DNA of 64,000 nt from Paenibacillus sp. PL2-23 (GCF_040834005.1 NZ_CP162129.1:1035501-1099500); one strand, 5' to 3'. Shown: positions 1 to 9,520, counted from the stretch's first letter. Notes: generated by a model not told the origin, from the letters alone. A program made the numbers and translations.

Positions 1-596
1 CAACAGAAGCCAAGGACGCCTATACGGCGGGACATAATTATCGCGTCGCGCTGTATGCGGTGAAGCTTGGCGAAGAGATGGGCCTGCCCTCCTCGCAGCT
101 GAGAGCCATCGCGCAAGGCGCGCTGGTGCATGATATTGGCAAGCTGTACATTCCAGACGGTATTCTCAACAAGCCGGGCAGGCTGACAGAGTCGGAACGC
201 GCCATGATGGAAGCACATCCCATGACAGGCTTTGACCTGTGCAAGCGGCTGGGATTCATGACGGAGGAGCTCGCGGTCGTTCGCTCCCATCACGAGAGAT
301 GGAACGGAAGCGGTTACCCCGATCGTCTGCACGGAGAATCCATCCCGCTCGTCGCGCGGATTGCGGCGATTGCCGATGTGTACGACGCGCTGACCTCCTC
401 ACGCTCCTATCGTGCCGCATTGTCCCATGAGGAAGCGATGCGAATATTGCTGCAGGAGAGCGGCACGCATTTCGACCCCAGATGCATCAGCGCATGGGAG
501 CGGCTGACGAACGACCAGCAGTCGTTCTTCCAGGAAGCATGGCGGCTCAGTCCGCATACTGATCATCCCGACAAGGAGCAGAAGCTGGCTCGCTAG
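1..596 (+). CDS. HD-GYP domain protein, 3' part (c-di-GMP phosphodiesterase type)
   Basis: The gene enters the window already open; the reading frame runs from base 3 to the TAG at 594-596, so the start and any N-terminal sensor domain lie outside. The visible part is an HD-GYP domain: a first histidine in GHNYRV, the HD pair in VHDIGK, and later RSHHERWNGSGYP carrying the GYP signature, then IADVYDALTS. Proteins with intact HD-GYP motifs hydrolyse cyclic di-GMP at a di- or tri-iron/manganese centre, and all diagnostic residues seen here are intact. It lies 57 bp upstream of a hybrid histidine kinase in the same direction, with a degenerate GGDEF-EAL gene further on, suggesting a c-di-GMP signalling block. 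The specific activity is inferred from motifs only. Confidence 0.88.
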   Translation, partial: TEAKDAYTAGHNYRVALYAVKLGEEMGLPSSQLRAIAQGALVHDIGKLYIPDGILNKPGRLTESERAMMEAHPMTGFDLCKRLGFMTEELAVVRSHHERWNGSGYPDRLHGESIPLVARIAAIADVYDALTSSRSYRAALSHEEAMRILLQESGTHFDPRCISAWERLTNDQQSFFQEAWRLSPHTDHPDKEQKLAR

Positions 597-653
597 CGGG
601 CAGGGAATTGCAGTCTCGGAGTCAACATACATAGCAGCATCGGAGGGAATGAC

Positions 654-3600
654 GTGAACAGGATGTCGCTGCGGACCAAAGGCTTGATCTTTATTTTCTT
701 AATTTCATTTATCCCCTTGCTCCTGGCGGGAGCGGGCAATTATTCTGCCGTTAAGGAAGCTATGCTCCATTCCGAGATTGAGAAGATCGGCAGCAAGCAG
801 AAGAGCCAAGCCGATAATATAGCGGCCTGGATGGACATCAGGCGCGCGGAAGTGCAAGTGATGAGCCGGACGAGCGCCGTCCGGTTCGGAACGAACGAGG
901 AGCGGCTGAATTATTTCCAGCGGGAGTTGGTGAGAAGCGGCTTCACTTATCATGCGCTGGGCTTCATCGGGCCGGACGGTGTCGCGTTCCGAAGCGACGG
1001 CTCTCCGCGGGACATGAGCGAGGAGCCGTTCTTCCGGGCTGCGATGGATGGCGATCTTATGATAACGGACCCTTACAGGCCGGCGTATTCCCTGGTGGAG
1101 CAGGCCTTTATCGTTGTGCCTGTCTACGGCATCGGCACGGAAATAGTAGGCGCGATCTACGGGACCATCCCGTTCACCTCGTTTAACCGCTTCTTCGATT
1201 TTGCGGATGAGGATAGCCGAATTCGATTCTATAACGATCAGGGCGGCATCATTTATACGTCCAATTCGCCTAATGCCACTCCGTCAACTGTCATGTCGGA
1301 CCCTGTGCTGAGTGTCGTGTCTGAAGAGATGCTGAACCGGAGTGAGGGCCATGTGACCGTGAAAGCGAGAGCCCAGCACGAGCAATATATGGTGTTCTAC
1401 GCCAAGGTGCAGGGAACGCCGTGGCGGATCGCTCTTCAGGAGCCGACCAGCAAGATGGAGGCGCTGCTTACGCCGATATTCTGGAGAATCGTCACGACGA
1501 TCGCCATATCGGAAATCATCATCGCCGTGTTTTTTTTCCTCTACTTCGAAGCTATTGTGAAGCGGCTGGAACGGATTCTGAAGGTGACGGAGCAGGCGGC
1601 GGCAGGAGAGTTCCAGGCGGAGCATCTCGACACCTCGCAGAATGACGAGATTGGGCAGCTGGCGCATTCCGTCAACGGCATGATGGAGCATCTGCAGGAG
1701 ATGTTCGATCAGCTGGGTGCGATTATCAATCAGAACCAGTATGGCTTTATCGTGCTTGACGACGAATATAGAGTGACCTATTTGAACAAAACCGCGGAGG
1801 AGATGCTTGGCTACAAAACCTCGGAGCTGGCGGGGCACGCGACGCCTCTCTTGTTCATTGACCCTGATGAGATCAGGGAGGAGGCGCAGCGCTTGTCCGA
1901 TGAGCTGGGCCGGGAGGTGTCTCCAGGGCTATCCGTATTTAAGGAGCTCCGCAGCAACAAATTTTCGTATGAACGCGAATGGACGTTTATTCATAAGGAC
2001 GGCACACGCATCCCTACGCTGTACAGCTCCAACGGCTTGCGCGACCGAGCCGGCAAATTCTCTGGCGTTGTAGGCATGGTCAGGGATATATCCGACCGGA
2101 AGGTCGTGGAGACAGCGAGAAACCGGCTGCTCGATATTGTGGAATCCGCCAAGGATTTGATCGCCTCCTTCGATATGGATGGCAAGATTATATACATGAA
2201 TCGGGCCGGCAAAGAAATGCTGGGCATCTGGCAATCGGAGCAAAGCAATACCGCCATCGAGAGGTTTGTCGATCCCTCCATGTATGAGCAGCTGATGAAG
2301 GGCGCCGAGCTGGCCCGTCAATATGGCTTCTGGGAGTGCAGCGCCAGCTTACTCAAGGCCAATGGCGATGCGCTGTTTGTCTCCATGGTGGTGGTAGCTC
2401 ACGTCGACGAGTCGACAGGCGATATGTTCTACTCCAGCATCGCCAGAGATATATCGGAGCAGAAGCTGGTGCAGGAGGAGCTGATTCGCGCGACGCTTGA
2501 GGCCGAGGAGGCCAATAAGGCCAAAAGCCGATTCCTTGCGCTGATGAGCCACGAAATCCGCACGCCGCTGAACGGCATCATCGGGCTGACGCAGCTGCTG
2601 CGCAAGACGGAGCTTTCTTCGCTGCAGAAGGATTATTTGAACAAAATGAATATGTCCTCGGAATCCTTGCTGAGCATTATTAATGATGTGCTCGACTTCT
2701 CCAAGATCGAAGCCGACAAGATTGAGGTAGAGCAGAGGCCGTTCAGTCTGGAGGAGCTGCTGCACCGGCTGTCGGGCGGTCTCAGCTTCTTCCTTGGGGG
2801 CAAGGAGCAGTTCGAATTTATGATGAAGACGCCTGATGTTCTGCCAGCCAGCGTTATTGGCGACTCGCTGAGACTGGAGCAGGTGCTGCTGAATCTATGC
2901 ATGAACGCCATCAAATTCACCTCGCACGGCATGGTGAAGCTGGAGCTTGAGGTGGTGGAGCAAGCCGACGATATGCTGTACTTGAGCTTTATCGTCGCGG
3001 ATTCCGGCATCGGGATGAGTCCAGAGGTTATGGAGAAGCTGTTTAAGCCGTTTACTCAGGCAGACAGCTCCACAACCCGGAAGTTTGGCGGAACCGGCCT
3101 GGGTCTTGTTATTTCGCAAAGGCTGGTAGAGCTAATGGGCGGCAAGCTGCAGGTGAGCAGCCGGGAAGGGCAAGGCAGCCGCTTTTACTTCACACTCCCA
3201 TTCCGGGTTGTGCAGCAGGGCGCGCCGCAGAAGGTCAGTCCTTTCGGCTCCGCATGCACGATCTGGGTGGTTGAGGATGACGAGAAAATGCGGGAGCATT
3301 GGACGTACCTATTCGAGTCGCTCGGCTTGTCCGTCATGGCATACGATAGCTGGCATTCAGCTCTGGAGAAGCTGCGTCGAGCGGGTAAGGGCATTCTTCC
3401 GCAATTCCTGCTCATGGATATGGAGATGCCGGACATGTACGGAATTGAGACGCTGTACGAGTTCCAGTCCGAAGCGGAGAAGGTCGGGGCCCGGCTTATT
3501 GCGCTTACGACTACCTTCGGCAGGGAGGAGCTGCAGAAGCTGTCGCCGGAGGAGCGGCCTATCGCGATTCTGACGAAGCCTGTCACAAGAGGCGCCATCA

Positions 3601-4517
3601 TTCGCGTGCTTGGCGAAGCGTTCCGCAATTCGAGCGCAGCTGGCAAGAGCAAGCAGCTTGGGAAGGAACAAACGGCTGATTCCGGCACCATGGCAAAAAA
3701 TGTTAGAATATTGTTAGCGGAAGATAACAAAATTAACCAATTAGTTGCGGTAGAGATGCTCCAGAATAATGGCTACGAGGTCGGCATTGCACATAATGGC
3801 GAAGAAGCGCTGCACATGCTGGAGAAGGAAGCGTGGAACATGGTGTTGATGGATATTCATATGCCTGTGATGGATGGCACCGAGGCGGTCCGAGTCATTC
3901 GAGCGCAGCAGCGATATGACGCCATGCCGATTATCGCGGTTACCGCTAATGTCGTGAAGAAGGATCATGAGCATTATATGAAGCTGGGCATGAATGATGT
4001 GCTGACGAAGCCCTTGTCCGAGGAGCGGCTGCTCAAGAAGCTGACCTATTGGCTGGAGGCCTCGGAGGCCAAAGCGGCAGAGGCTTCTCAGGAGAAGGGG
4101 CATGGGGAGGTCTCCCCTCGTTCCGATCAGCTTGCCAATTCTCAGGCTGCGAGGGCTGACGCTGTCGCTGGCATGGACATGGAGAGCGCTCTGGAGCGAG
4201 TGAACGGCAAGCTGCCTATCTTGGTCCATATGATGGAGCAGTTCCGGCTGGATTACGCCGAATTTATGGACCGTCTTCGCATGATGATCAAGCAGAATGA
4301 CAAGGAGACGGCGCTGCGCATGCTGCATACGCTGAAGGGCGCTTCCGGCTATCTGTCAGCCAATGAATTAATGCTTGCGGCGGATGAGGCAAGCGTGCAT
4401 CTGAAGCTGGATGCTGCGGAGACGAAGGAGCTGCAGCTTGTCCTTGCGCATCTGGAGAAGGAGCTGGCTACGCTGCTGGCGGGAATCGATGCGGTTCGAC
4501 CGAAGTTCGACAAATAA
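654..4517 (+). CDS. Large hybrid sensor histidine kinase (Cache-HAMP-PAS-PAS-HisKA-HATPase-REC-REC-HPt)
   Basis: A 1287-residue membrane kinase that carries a whole phosphorelay in one chain. The GTG start at 654 is chosen because CGGAGGG sits six bases upstream. In order: a membrane helix (about 9-29), an extracellular Cache-like sensor, a second helix (about 276-297), HAMP, two PAS domains (about 355-475 and 485-600), HisKA with the phospho-acceptor His633 in [12 protein letters not shown], an HATPase domain with GIGM and GTGLGL boxes, a first REC ([14 protein letters not shown]), a second REC ([21 protein letters not shown]) and a C-terminal HPt with His1225 in [10 protein letters not shown]. 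Both REC domains keep their acidic and lysine residues, so His-Asp-His transfer looks possible. The OmpR-type regulator 109 bp downstream may be the output, but the HPt could equally serve a distant regulator. The ligand is not predictable. Confidence 0.93.
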   Translation: MNRMSLRTKGLIFIFLISFIPLLLAGAGNYSAVKEAMLHSEIEKIGSKQKSQADNIAAWMDIRRAEVQVMSRTSAVRFGTNEERLNYFQRELVRSGFTYHALGFIGPDGVAFRSDGSPRDMSEEPFFRAAMDGDLMITDPYRPAYSLVEQAFIVVPVYGIGTEIVGAIYGTIPFTSFNRFFDFADEDSRIRFYNDQGGIIYTSNSPNATPSTVMSDPVLSVVSEEMLNRSEGHVTVKARAQHEQYMVFYAKVQGTPWRIALQEPTSKMEALLTPIFWRIVTTIAISEIIIAVFFFLYFEAIVKRLERILKVTEQAAAGEFQAEHLDTSQNDEIGQLAHSVNGMMEHLQEMFDQLGAIINQNQYGFIVLDDEYRVTYLNKTAEEMLGYKTSELAGHATPLLFIDPDEIREEAQRLSDELGREVSPGLSVFKELRSNKFSYEREWTFIHKDGTRIPTLYSSNGLRDRAGKFSGVVGMVRDISDRKVVETARNRLLDIVESAKDLIASFDMDGKIIYMNRAGKEMLGIWQSEQSNTAIERFVDPSMYEQLMKGAELARQYGFWECSASLLKANGDALFVSMVVVAHVDESTGDMFYSSIARDISEQKLVQEELIRATLEAEEANKAKSRFLALMSHEIRTPLNGIIGLTQLLRKTELSSLQKDYLNKMNMSSESLLSIINDVLDFSKIEADKIEVEQRPFSLEELLHRLSGGLSFFLGGKEQFEFMMKTPDVLPASVIGDSLRLEQVLLNLCMNAIKFTSHGMVKLELEVVEQADDMLYLSFIVADSGIGMSPEVMEKLFKPFTQADSSTTRKFGGTGLGLVISQRLVELMGGKLQVSSREGQGSRFYFTLPFRVVQQGAPQKVSPFGSACTIWVVEDDEKMREHWTYLFESLGLSVMAYDSWHSALEKLRRAGKGILPQFLLMDMEMPDMYGIETLYEFQSEAEKVGARLIALTTTFGREELQKLSPEERPIAILTKPVTRGAIIRVLGEAFRNSSAAGKSKQLGKEQTADSGTMAKNVRILLAEDNKINQLVAVEMLQNNGYEVGIAHNGEEALHMLEKEAWNMVLMDIHMPVMDGTEAVRVIRAQQRYDAMPIIAVTANVVKKDHEHYMKLGMNDVLTKPLSEERLLKKLTYWLEASEAKAAEASQEKGHGEVSPRSDQLANSQAARADAVAGMDMESALERVNGKLPILVHMMEQFRLDYAEFMDRLRMMIKQNDKETALRMLHTLKGASGYLSANELMLAADEASVHLKLDAAETKELQLVLAHLEKELATLLAGIDAVRPKFDK

Positions 4518-4519
4518 AA

Positions 4520-4539
4520 TCTAACAATTTTCTAACAAT
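4520..4539 (+). promoter_or_regulatory. Tandem TCTAACAAT direct repeat, possible PhoP/OmpR-type operator
   Basis: TCTAACAAT occurs at 4520-4528 and 4531-4539, an 11-bp period (CTAACA-N5-CTAACA), between the kinase stop and the OmpR-type regulator. PhoP of Bacillus recognises TT(A/C)ACA-like repeats of this spacing, and OmpR-family dimers generally bind such direct repeats. It could be an autoregulatory site or a PhoP box; only two repeats are clear. Confidence 0.4.
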
Positions 4540-4626
4540 CTGTTGTCCCGCGCTCATCCGTCATGTATAGTAGAGTTACTATCTTACTAATCGACAGAAA
4601 TCTTCAACTCTTAAAGGGTGACGCCG

Positions 4627-5385
4627 ATGTACAAAGTTTTGGTTATTGAAGATGACGTCATGATGAGCAATATGCTGTCGATGTACCTTTCGGAGGAAGG
4701 GTATGCGGTCAAGCAGGCTTATCGCGGAGATGAAGGGCTTCAGTTGGCATGCGAGTTCGAGCCGCATCTTATCCTTCTTGACCTCATGCTGCCTGACATG
4801 GGCGGACTTGAGGTATGCGCCCAGATTCGCAACGTCTCTCAAGTTCCGATTATGATATTATCCATGAAGAGCGAAGTGTCTGACCGTGTTCAAGCGCTGA
4901 AGACGGGGGCAGACGATTATTTGTGCAAGCCATTCAGCATGCACGAGCTGACGGCTCGGGTAGAGGCGCTGATTCGGAGGTCCCAGTCATCGCATACTGA
5001 TGCGGTTGCCCAGACGGCTTCTGCTGTCGCGCAGACAGCCGCCGCTGCTGCTCCAGCGGGATCGGAAGAGGCGATTCAATTGGATGTGGAGAGACGGCTG
5101 CTCCTGGTGCGAGGCCAATTGGTCGAGACGACCTTCTCCGAATACGAGCTGATGAAGCTGTTCCTCACTCATCCCGGCAAGGTGTTCAGCAGGGAAGAGC
5201 TGATTAATGCGATACGAGGCTTCGACTCGTTCGTGACGGATCGTGCAATTGACGTACATATTGTCAATCTTCGGAAGAAGATTGAGCAGAACCCCAAGGA
5301 GCCGAAGCTGATTCGGACCGTCTGGGGCTTCGGGTACAAGTATACGGCCATGCCGAACGGGAACTTATTGAATACGGAGCGATGA
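4627..5385 (+). CDS. OmpR/PhoB-family response regulator
   Basis: A 252-residue regulator: a REC domain (about 1-115) with EDD, the phospho-acceptor aspartate in LILLDLMLPDMGG, and the lysine in CKPFSMHE; an Ala/Gln-rich linker; and a C-terminal winged helix ending RTVWGFGYKY. The ATG at 4627 is preferred over the in-frame GTG at 4618, because AAAGGGTGA (4613-4621) is a ribosome site ideally placed for the ATG and overlapping the GTG. It follows the hybrid kinase gene by 109 bp and probably forms a pair with it, although OmpR-type regulators usually pair with simple kinases. A TCTAACAAT direct repeat just upstream may be its own operator. Target genes are unknown. Confidence 0.92.
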   Translation: MYKVLVIEDDVMMSNMLSMYLSEEGYAVKQAYRGDEGLQLACEFEPHLILLDLMLPDMGGLEVCAQIRNVSQVPIMILSMKSEVSDRVQALKTGADDYLCKPFSMHELTARVEALIRRSQSSHTDAVAQTASAVAQTAAAAAPAGSEEAIQLDVERRLLLVRGQLVETTFSEYELMKLFLTHPGKVFSREELINAIRGFDSFVTDRAIDVHIVNLRKKIEQNPKEPKLIRTVWGFGYKYTAMPNGNLLNTER

Positions 5386-5688
5386 GTAGAGCTGTGAATG
5401 GAGCTGTATGAACGGAGCTTTAAATAGAGCACCAATAGATCTGCGAATCGAGCATAAGTAGAACTGTGATAGAGCGATGTATGGAGCTTTGCCTGGGGGC
5501 GAGGCTCTTTTTGTGTTTCAAGCGGGGACGGACCGGTAATTCCGATTCCTTGATTATACACTCCATTTGTTTCTTAACACTTCTAACATCCGCCTAAAAT
5601 TCGATGCGGCATTTTCCTAATATTTCTGTGTCATGATAGGCATATTGTGGCAGAACGGAACATGACAAAAAACGAAGGAGTGTTAGGC
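5386..5688. other. Intergenic region with degenerate short repeats
   Basis: No gene is supported here. Bases 5386-5485 hold an irregular run of AGAGCTGTGAATGGAGCTG-like short repeats spaced about 12-14 bp, ending in a terminator at 5483-5513. Closer to the next gene, TTAACA and CTAACA occur at 5574-5588, resembling the CTAACA pair upstream of the response regulator but with a different spacing. Confidence 0.5.
5483..5513 (+). terminator. Rho-independent terminator after the response regulator
   Basis: GAGC-TTT-GCC and GGC-GAG-GCTC form an imperfect stem with a TGGG loop, followed by TTTTTG. It lies about 100 bp past the response regulator stop. Confidence 0.6.
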
Positions 5689-6987
5689 ATGATTGGGCAG
5701 ACCGGCTTTCCTGGTCGACAAGAAGCGATGATGCGCCTGGAGGTGGCGATCAGCGGTGCGCGCTTGTCGGGAAAGCGACTATTGGTGGCAATGGTGAGCC
5801 TGGACCGGTTCTTCCGGGTGCATACGGTTAGGGGCTCTGAATTCGGGAACCGCGTGCTTGATATAGTGGAGAGAAGGCTGTGCGGCTACAGCCTGAAGCA
5901 TGCGGGTGCGACGGTGACCAAGCTGGAAGGACACACTTATCTTGTTATTCTGCATGAGGATGAGCAATCGGCGAGAGGCTTGCAGCAGATGGAAGCGGTG
6001 AAGTACGCGGTGGAGCGTCCCATTGACGAGGAGCAGGAGGAGCTTTATTTGACCGCCAGCATCGGCGCGGCTTATTACCCCAATGACGGCTTGACCAGCG
6101 AGCATTTGATCTGTCGCTCGGAGGCTGCTCTTCATCAGGCCAAGGAGCAGGGGGGCAACCGGGTGTTCTTCTATACCATTAAGGATACGGAGCAGCAGAA
6201 CAGGCGCTTGCTCATGGAGAACAGCCTTAGAGCCGCATTGTACATGAGGCAATTCAAGCTGCGATTCCAGCCGTACTACAGAATGGAGGACGGCACACTG
6301 AGGGGCTTTCAGACAAGCATCCATTGGGAGCATCCCGAGCTCGGCGACGTGCCGGCCGAAGAATTTATACCTGTTGCGGAGCAAAGCGGCTTTATTGTGC
6401 CGATCGGGGAGTGGGCTATTGTAGAGGCTTGCAAAAGGCTGAAGCTGCTGAAGCGGTTCGGCAAGCAGGAGCTGACCATGTCGGTTCAGCTGTCCCCGCT
6501 GCAGCTGAAGGACCCTGCCTTCCCGAAGGTTGTCCTCAGTCATGTTCAGGACCATGGGCTGCAGCCCGGCGCTCTGGAGCTTGAGGTGAAGGAGCCTGCG
6601 CGAATCTTCGGCTCAACGACCTCTCTGACGTCGCTCAGCCGCCTGAGAGCCTCAGGCGTTCGTATTGCCTTGGTGGATTTCGGCACGGGCGGCGCCTCCT
6701 TCCACAATCTGAATCAGCTGCCGATCCAGAGCGTGAGGATCGACGCGTCCTTTGTCCACAGAATTGATCTTCAGGGTGCGGAGCGGCATATTGTGGAGGC
6801 GATCGTTCGTCTAGCCCAGAAGCTGGGCTTGGAGACGATAGCGGAAGGCGTTGAATACAAGGGGCAATTCGAGCTGTTGAAGGAGTGGGGCTGCCAATAC
6901 GCGCAAGGGCGTCTGCTGGGACAGCCGCTTGAGGCGAGTATGCTGGAGCCCGCGTCGCTGCGCGGCGCGCTTGCATCTGCCAATTAA
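5689..6987 (+). CDS. Degenerate GGDEF-EAL protein
   Basis: A 432-residue protein with the GGDEF-EAL fold but eroded active sites. The ATG at 5689 is chosen because GAAGGAG (5674-5680) lies eight bases before it; the earlier in-frame GTG (5647) has no such site. The N-terminal half follows the GGDEF pattern, but the active-site loop reads LEGHTY in place of GGDEF. The C-terminal half opens with LRFQPYY as EAL domains do, but the EAL motif reads TSIHW and the metal-binding DDFGTG reads VDFGTG. It therefore probably neither makes nor degrades cyclic di-GMP and may act as a receptor or scaffold. No membrane segment or sensor domain is seen. It lies downstream of the kinase/regulator pair. Confidence 0.85.
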   Translation: MIGQTGFPGRQEAMMRLEVAISGARLSGKRLLVAMVSLDRFFRVHTVRGSEFGNRVLDIVERRLCGYSLKHAGATVTKLEGHTYLVILHEDEQSARGLQQMEAVKYAVERPIDEEQEELYLTASIGAAYYPNDGLTSEHLICRSEAALHQAKEQGGNRVFFYTIKDTEQQNRRLLMENSLRAALYMRQFKLRFQPYYRMEDGTLRGFQTSIHWEHPELGDVPAEEFIPVAEQSGFIVPIGEWAIVEACKRLKLLKRFGKQELTMSVQLSPLQLKDPAFPKVVLSHVQDHGLQPGALELEVKEPARIFGSTTSLTSLSRLRASGVRIALVDFGTGGASFHNLNQLPIQSVRIDASFVHRIDLQGAERHIVEAIVRLAQKLGLETIAEGVEYKGQFELLKEWGCQYAQGRLLGQPLEASMLEPASLRGALASAN

Positions 6988-6999
6988 TGTACCATAGTC

Positions 7000-7037
7000 G
7001 GCCCGCCCCTCTCGCACATGGGCAGAGGAGGCGGGCC
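7000..7037 (+). terminator. Hairpin after the GGDEF-EAL gene
   Basis: GGCCCGCC and GGCGGGCC pair across a short loop 12 bp beyond the stop codon. The T-tract that follows is weak (CTCTCCTAT). Confidence 0.5.
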
Positions 7038-7054
7038 TCTCCTATCATGACGTC

Positions 7055-7101
7055 AAAAAGGCTGCCCCATTAGTCTTTAATGACCTTAAGGGACAGCCTT
7101 T
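7055..7101 (-). terminator. Rho-independent terminator of the 72-residue protein gene
   Basis: On the minus strand AAAGGCTGTCCC pairs with GGGGCAGCCTTT and is followed by T residues; it sits just past the stop at 7118. Confidence 0.75.
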
Positions 7102-7117
7102 GTTCTCGGCAACAGCA

Positions 7118-7336
7118 TTAGCTGACTTCCAGATACAGCTTCGTGCCGTCGTTATATTGAAAGATCGCGACATCGCGTACCATCTCAACCGATTTGATCC
7201 GTTTCCATTTCTTCCTGAAATCGAAATCCAATTCCATTTCGTACAATTTATGACCCAGCAGTTCTACAGATGCCGATTGTTCGTTAGGGTAATAGACAGG
7301 GACGGAACGATTTTTGAAGGTAATGATTCGCATCAT
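7118..7336 (-). CDS. Small basic protein of unknown function
   Basis: A 72-residue protein, not recognised. The start at 7336 (ATGATG) is preferred because GGAGGTG sits nine bases upstream, inside the longer open frame. It begins MMRIITFKNRSVPVYYP, is rich in charged and aromatic residues, has no membrane segment or signal peptide, and contains an FDFRKKWKRIK basic stretch. The spacing of strands around VEMVRDVAIFQYNDGTKLYL suggests a small beta-rich fold. It is monocistronic, with its own terminator. Confidence 0.65.
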   Translation of the reverse strand: MMRIITFKNRSVPVYYPNEQSASVELLGHKLYEMELDFDFRKKWKRIKSVEMVRDVAIFQYNDGTKLYLEVS

Positions 7337-7461
7337 AGCAGCATGCACCTCCGATTGCGTTTTTCCCATTATACCTAGAACATTTTAGCCTCGTATGAAG
7401 CTGTCGTCAGGATATTGTTACCTTTGCTAATACATTCCTAATAGTTAGCGGTACTATACGA

Positions 7462-7842
7462 CTACGAGCTGCTGTATTTCCACTTCTTCTTGTAATAGCC
7501 GTGTCCGTAATGATGATTGTAGCGATGCGGCGGATGCGGCGGATAGTAGGGCTGTTGGCCTGTCGGCGGGTAAGGCGGCTGGCCATTCGGATAATGCGGC
7601 TGACCTGCATATTGATTCGGATAGTGCGGTTGGCCCCCATGCTGGTTCGGGTAAGGCGGTTGACCCTGTGGATACGGCGCCTGGCCCGGATAATGTCCGT
7701 GATGACCATGATGCTGGTTCGGATAATGCGGATGCGGCGGATAATGCGGCGGCGGGTAGTAGCCCTTCTTGTAATCACTGCTGCTCATCATATAATGAGA
7801 ATATTTGGGTCCTGCAATAGAATGGAGTATACGCTTAAGCAT
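7462..7842 (-). CDS. Pro/Tyr/His-rich low-complexity protein
   Basis: A 126-residue protein starting MLKRILHSIAGPKYSHYMM. The start at 7842 is set by AAAGGAGGT seven bases upstream. From about residue 25 nearly every residue is P, Y, H, Q, N or G, in imperfect copies of QPHYPNQ and QPPYPNQ. It ends with a Lys/Trp/Ser tail. There is no signal peptide or membrane segment. Such tyrosine/histidine/proline-rich proteins in spore formers are often spore coat or crust components, cross-linked through tyrosine, but nothing here proves that. Metal binding through the many histidines is another possibility. Confidence 0.7.
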   Translation of the reverse strand: MLKRILHSIAGPKYSHYMMSSSDYKKGYYPPPHYPPHPHYPNQHHGHHGHYPGQAPYPQGQPPYPNQHGGQPHYPNQYAGQPHYPNGQPPYPPTGQQPYYPPHPPHRYNHHYGHGYYKKKWKYSSS

Positions 7843-8006
7843 AGGTGAAACCTCCTTTGGCATTAGGTGCAAAAAATCGTTGAATATTTAGTTATACGTA
7901 TACATCGGCAAGAGGTTTCTGTGCGTTCACCTTTCCTTTAAGAGGTAGTAACTCGACAGCGCCATACAGCGGCTGTAAGCTTAAGAGAGAAGGAGCTGAG
8001 ACGGAT

Positions 8007-8870
8007 ATGATGAACAGGATTATCACTAGGTGGCGCGGCATGATGGAAGCTTGGCGTGATTATCCGTTGCAGCAGGGCGCGGTCTGGAATGGCCGTTATC
8101 GAGTGGATCGCCTGCTCGGAATGGGGAGCTATGGCCAGGCTTATGTCTGTCGCGATTTGGAATCTGGTGCCGTCGTCCTGCTGAAGCGCAACAAACCAAG
8201 TAAAGGCCAGGTTGGGATCGAGCTGCTTCGCAGAGAGAACGCCATTATGGAGCAGCTGAGCCACCCACAAATTCCTGTGCGTATCGCCTACAGCAAGCGG
8301 CGCAGGGATGAAGCCATTATTATGGAATACGTCGAGGGCTTCAACCTGGAGCACGCGATTTATGAGCAAAAGATGACGTTTGACGCCCGCGAGGCGCTAA
8401 GCATGCTGCAGCAGCTCCTAGGTCCTCTGCGATACTTGCACGCGCAGGGTTTCGTGCATCGGGATGTTCGCATCCCGAATGTGCTGCTCCAGGACGGCGT
8501 GCTTCATCTGGTCGACTTCGGTCTGGCTTGCCGCGTTGGCGAAGAGCTTCCTCCGGCTCTGCGCGATGCGCTGGGCGAAGGTGAAGCTATGGCAGCCCAG
8601 AGCGCCGCAGCCGTCAAACACCGAATGAGAGGCCCCTATCCCTCCAGCGATTGGTTCGGGCTCGGGCATTTGTTCTTGTTCGTCATGTATTCGGGCTACG
8701 AGCATCCCGAGGGAGCAGAGGAGGGAACCTGGATGGAAGAGCTGAGGCTGGAGCCCGAGATTGAGCAATTTGTTGCAAAGCTGCTTCAGGACGAGCCAGC
8801 CTGGCAGTCGACGGAGCAGTGTGAGGAGGAGCTGATCTCGCTGCTCCACAAGCTCCGTCAAGCGCATTAA
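8007..8870 (+). CDS. Serine/threonine protein kinase
   Basis: A 287-residue cytoplasmic Hanks-type kinase. A glycine loop GMGSYGQAY, a lysine in VVLLKRN, the catalytic FVHRDVRIPNVLL and the metal-binding VDFGLA are all visible, so catalysis is likely. The subdomain VI lysine is replaced by arginine (HRDVRIPN for the usual HRDLKPEN). No membrane segment or PASTA domain follows, unlike PrkC. The first 25 residues (MMNRIITRWRGMMEAWRDYP) are an extension before the kinase fold. AGGAG lies 11 bases before the ATG. The 3' end overlaps the convergent TraX-like gene by four bases. The substrate is unknown. Confidence 0.88.
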   Translation: MMNRIITRWRGMMEAWRDYPLQQGAVWNGRYRVDRLLGMGSYGQAYVCRDLESGAVVLLKRNKPSKGQVGIELLRRENAIMEQLSHPQIPVRIAYSKRRRDEAIIMEYVEGFNLEHAIYEQKMTFDAREALSMLQQLLGPLRYLHAQGFVHRDVRIPNVLLQDGVLHLVDFGLACRVGEELPPALRDALGEGEAMAAQSAAAVKHRMRGPYPSSDWFGLGHLFLFVMYSGYEHPEGAEEGTWMEELRLEPEIEQFVAKLLQDEPAWQSTEQCEEELISLLHKLRQAH

Positions 8871-9520
8871 GGGCCGGCCGGCGGTATGAACGCATAGTGC
8901 ACCAGTGCCAGAATCGCCAGATGAAGCGGATAGAAGCTTCTCCACAGACTACGGGGCACCCGGATGCGATCCACGCTCCTCATGAAGTCGGGCAAATAGA
9001 CGATGCATACGGTCGCAAGCAGGCTGAAGAGCTGAAGAACCCAGCCCTTATAGAATACGCTGGCCACGTTCAGAGCCAGATGCATAATCACGAACAGCTG
9101 AGGCTGCGCGTAGCGATAGATCAGGGCCAGCAGAAGCGCGTAAGCTCCGTAATCGAACGGGAGCGCCTCCAACAGAACCAGATTGATTGCGGCGAGGGCG
9201 TAGCCCCATGCCGGCTTGTGCTTGTAACGATCCAGCACGATGAAGGTCAGCAGACAGACGAACAGTGTGGCGACCACATTAAGCTCTATGACGTGAAAGG
9301 CGAGCATATAGGGCGCTTGAGAGATAACGGCCAGCAGACCGAGCCTCGTTAAATATTTGGCGCTGTCGCGCGTTCGAAAGTACCCTATAACAATAGCATA
9401 CACGTAAAAGGGCAATGCGAAACGTCCGATGATCCGCCAGACGGGATCCTCCGGGAACCATATGGCTCCGATGTGGTCGATGAGCATTGTAAGCATAGCA
9501 AGAAGCTGGATGGCAATCAC
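8867..9520 (-). CDS. TraX-family membrane protein
   Basis: A 217-residue polytopic membrane protein with about seven hydrophobic segments. The opening QLLAMLTMLIDHIGAIWFP and GRFALPFYVYAI are typical of the TraX family. TraX of the F plasmid acetylates pilin; the chromosomal Firmicute members have no settled role. The only standard start upstream of the conserved region is the GTG at 9520. However, the best ribosome site (AGGTGA) overlaps that GTG and is spaced correctly for an ATC codon where I would expect the first Met of relatives, so the start is uncertain. The gene is convergent with and overlaps the Ser/Thr kinase gene. Confidence 0.82.
   Translation of the reverse strand: MIAIQLLAMLTMLIDHIGAIWFPEDPVWRIIGRFALPFYVYAIVIGYFRTRDSAKYLTRLGLLAVISQAPYMLAFHVIELNVVATLFVCLLTFIVLDRYKHKPAWGYALAAINLVLLEALPFDYGAYALLLALIYRYAQPQLFVIMHLALNVASVFYKGWVLQLFSLLATVCIVYLPDFMRSVDRIRVPRSLWRSFYPLHLAILALVHYAFIPPAGP

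Noticed and set aside
1284-4328. Several long minus-strand frames opposite the hybrid kinase
   Set aside because: They have no ribosome sites and mirror the plus-strand kinase codons.
5592-5626. Sigma-D (motility) promoter in front of the GGDEF-EAL gene
   Set aside because: TAAA is present, but the expected GCCGATAA at 15 bp is only poorly matched.
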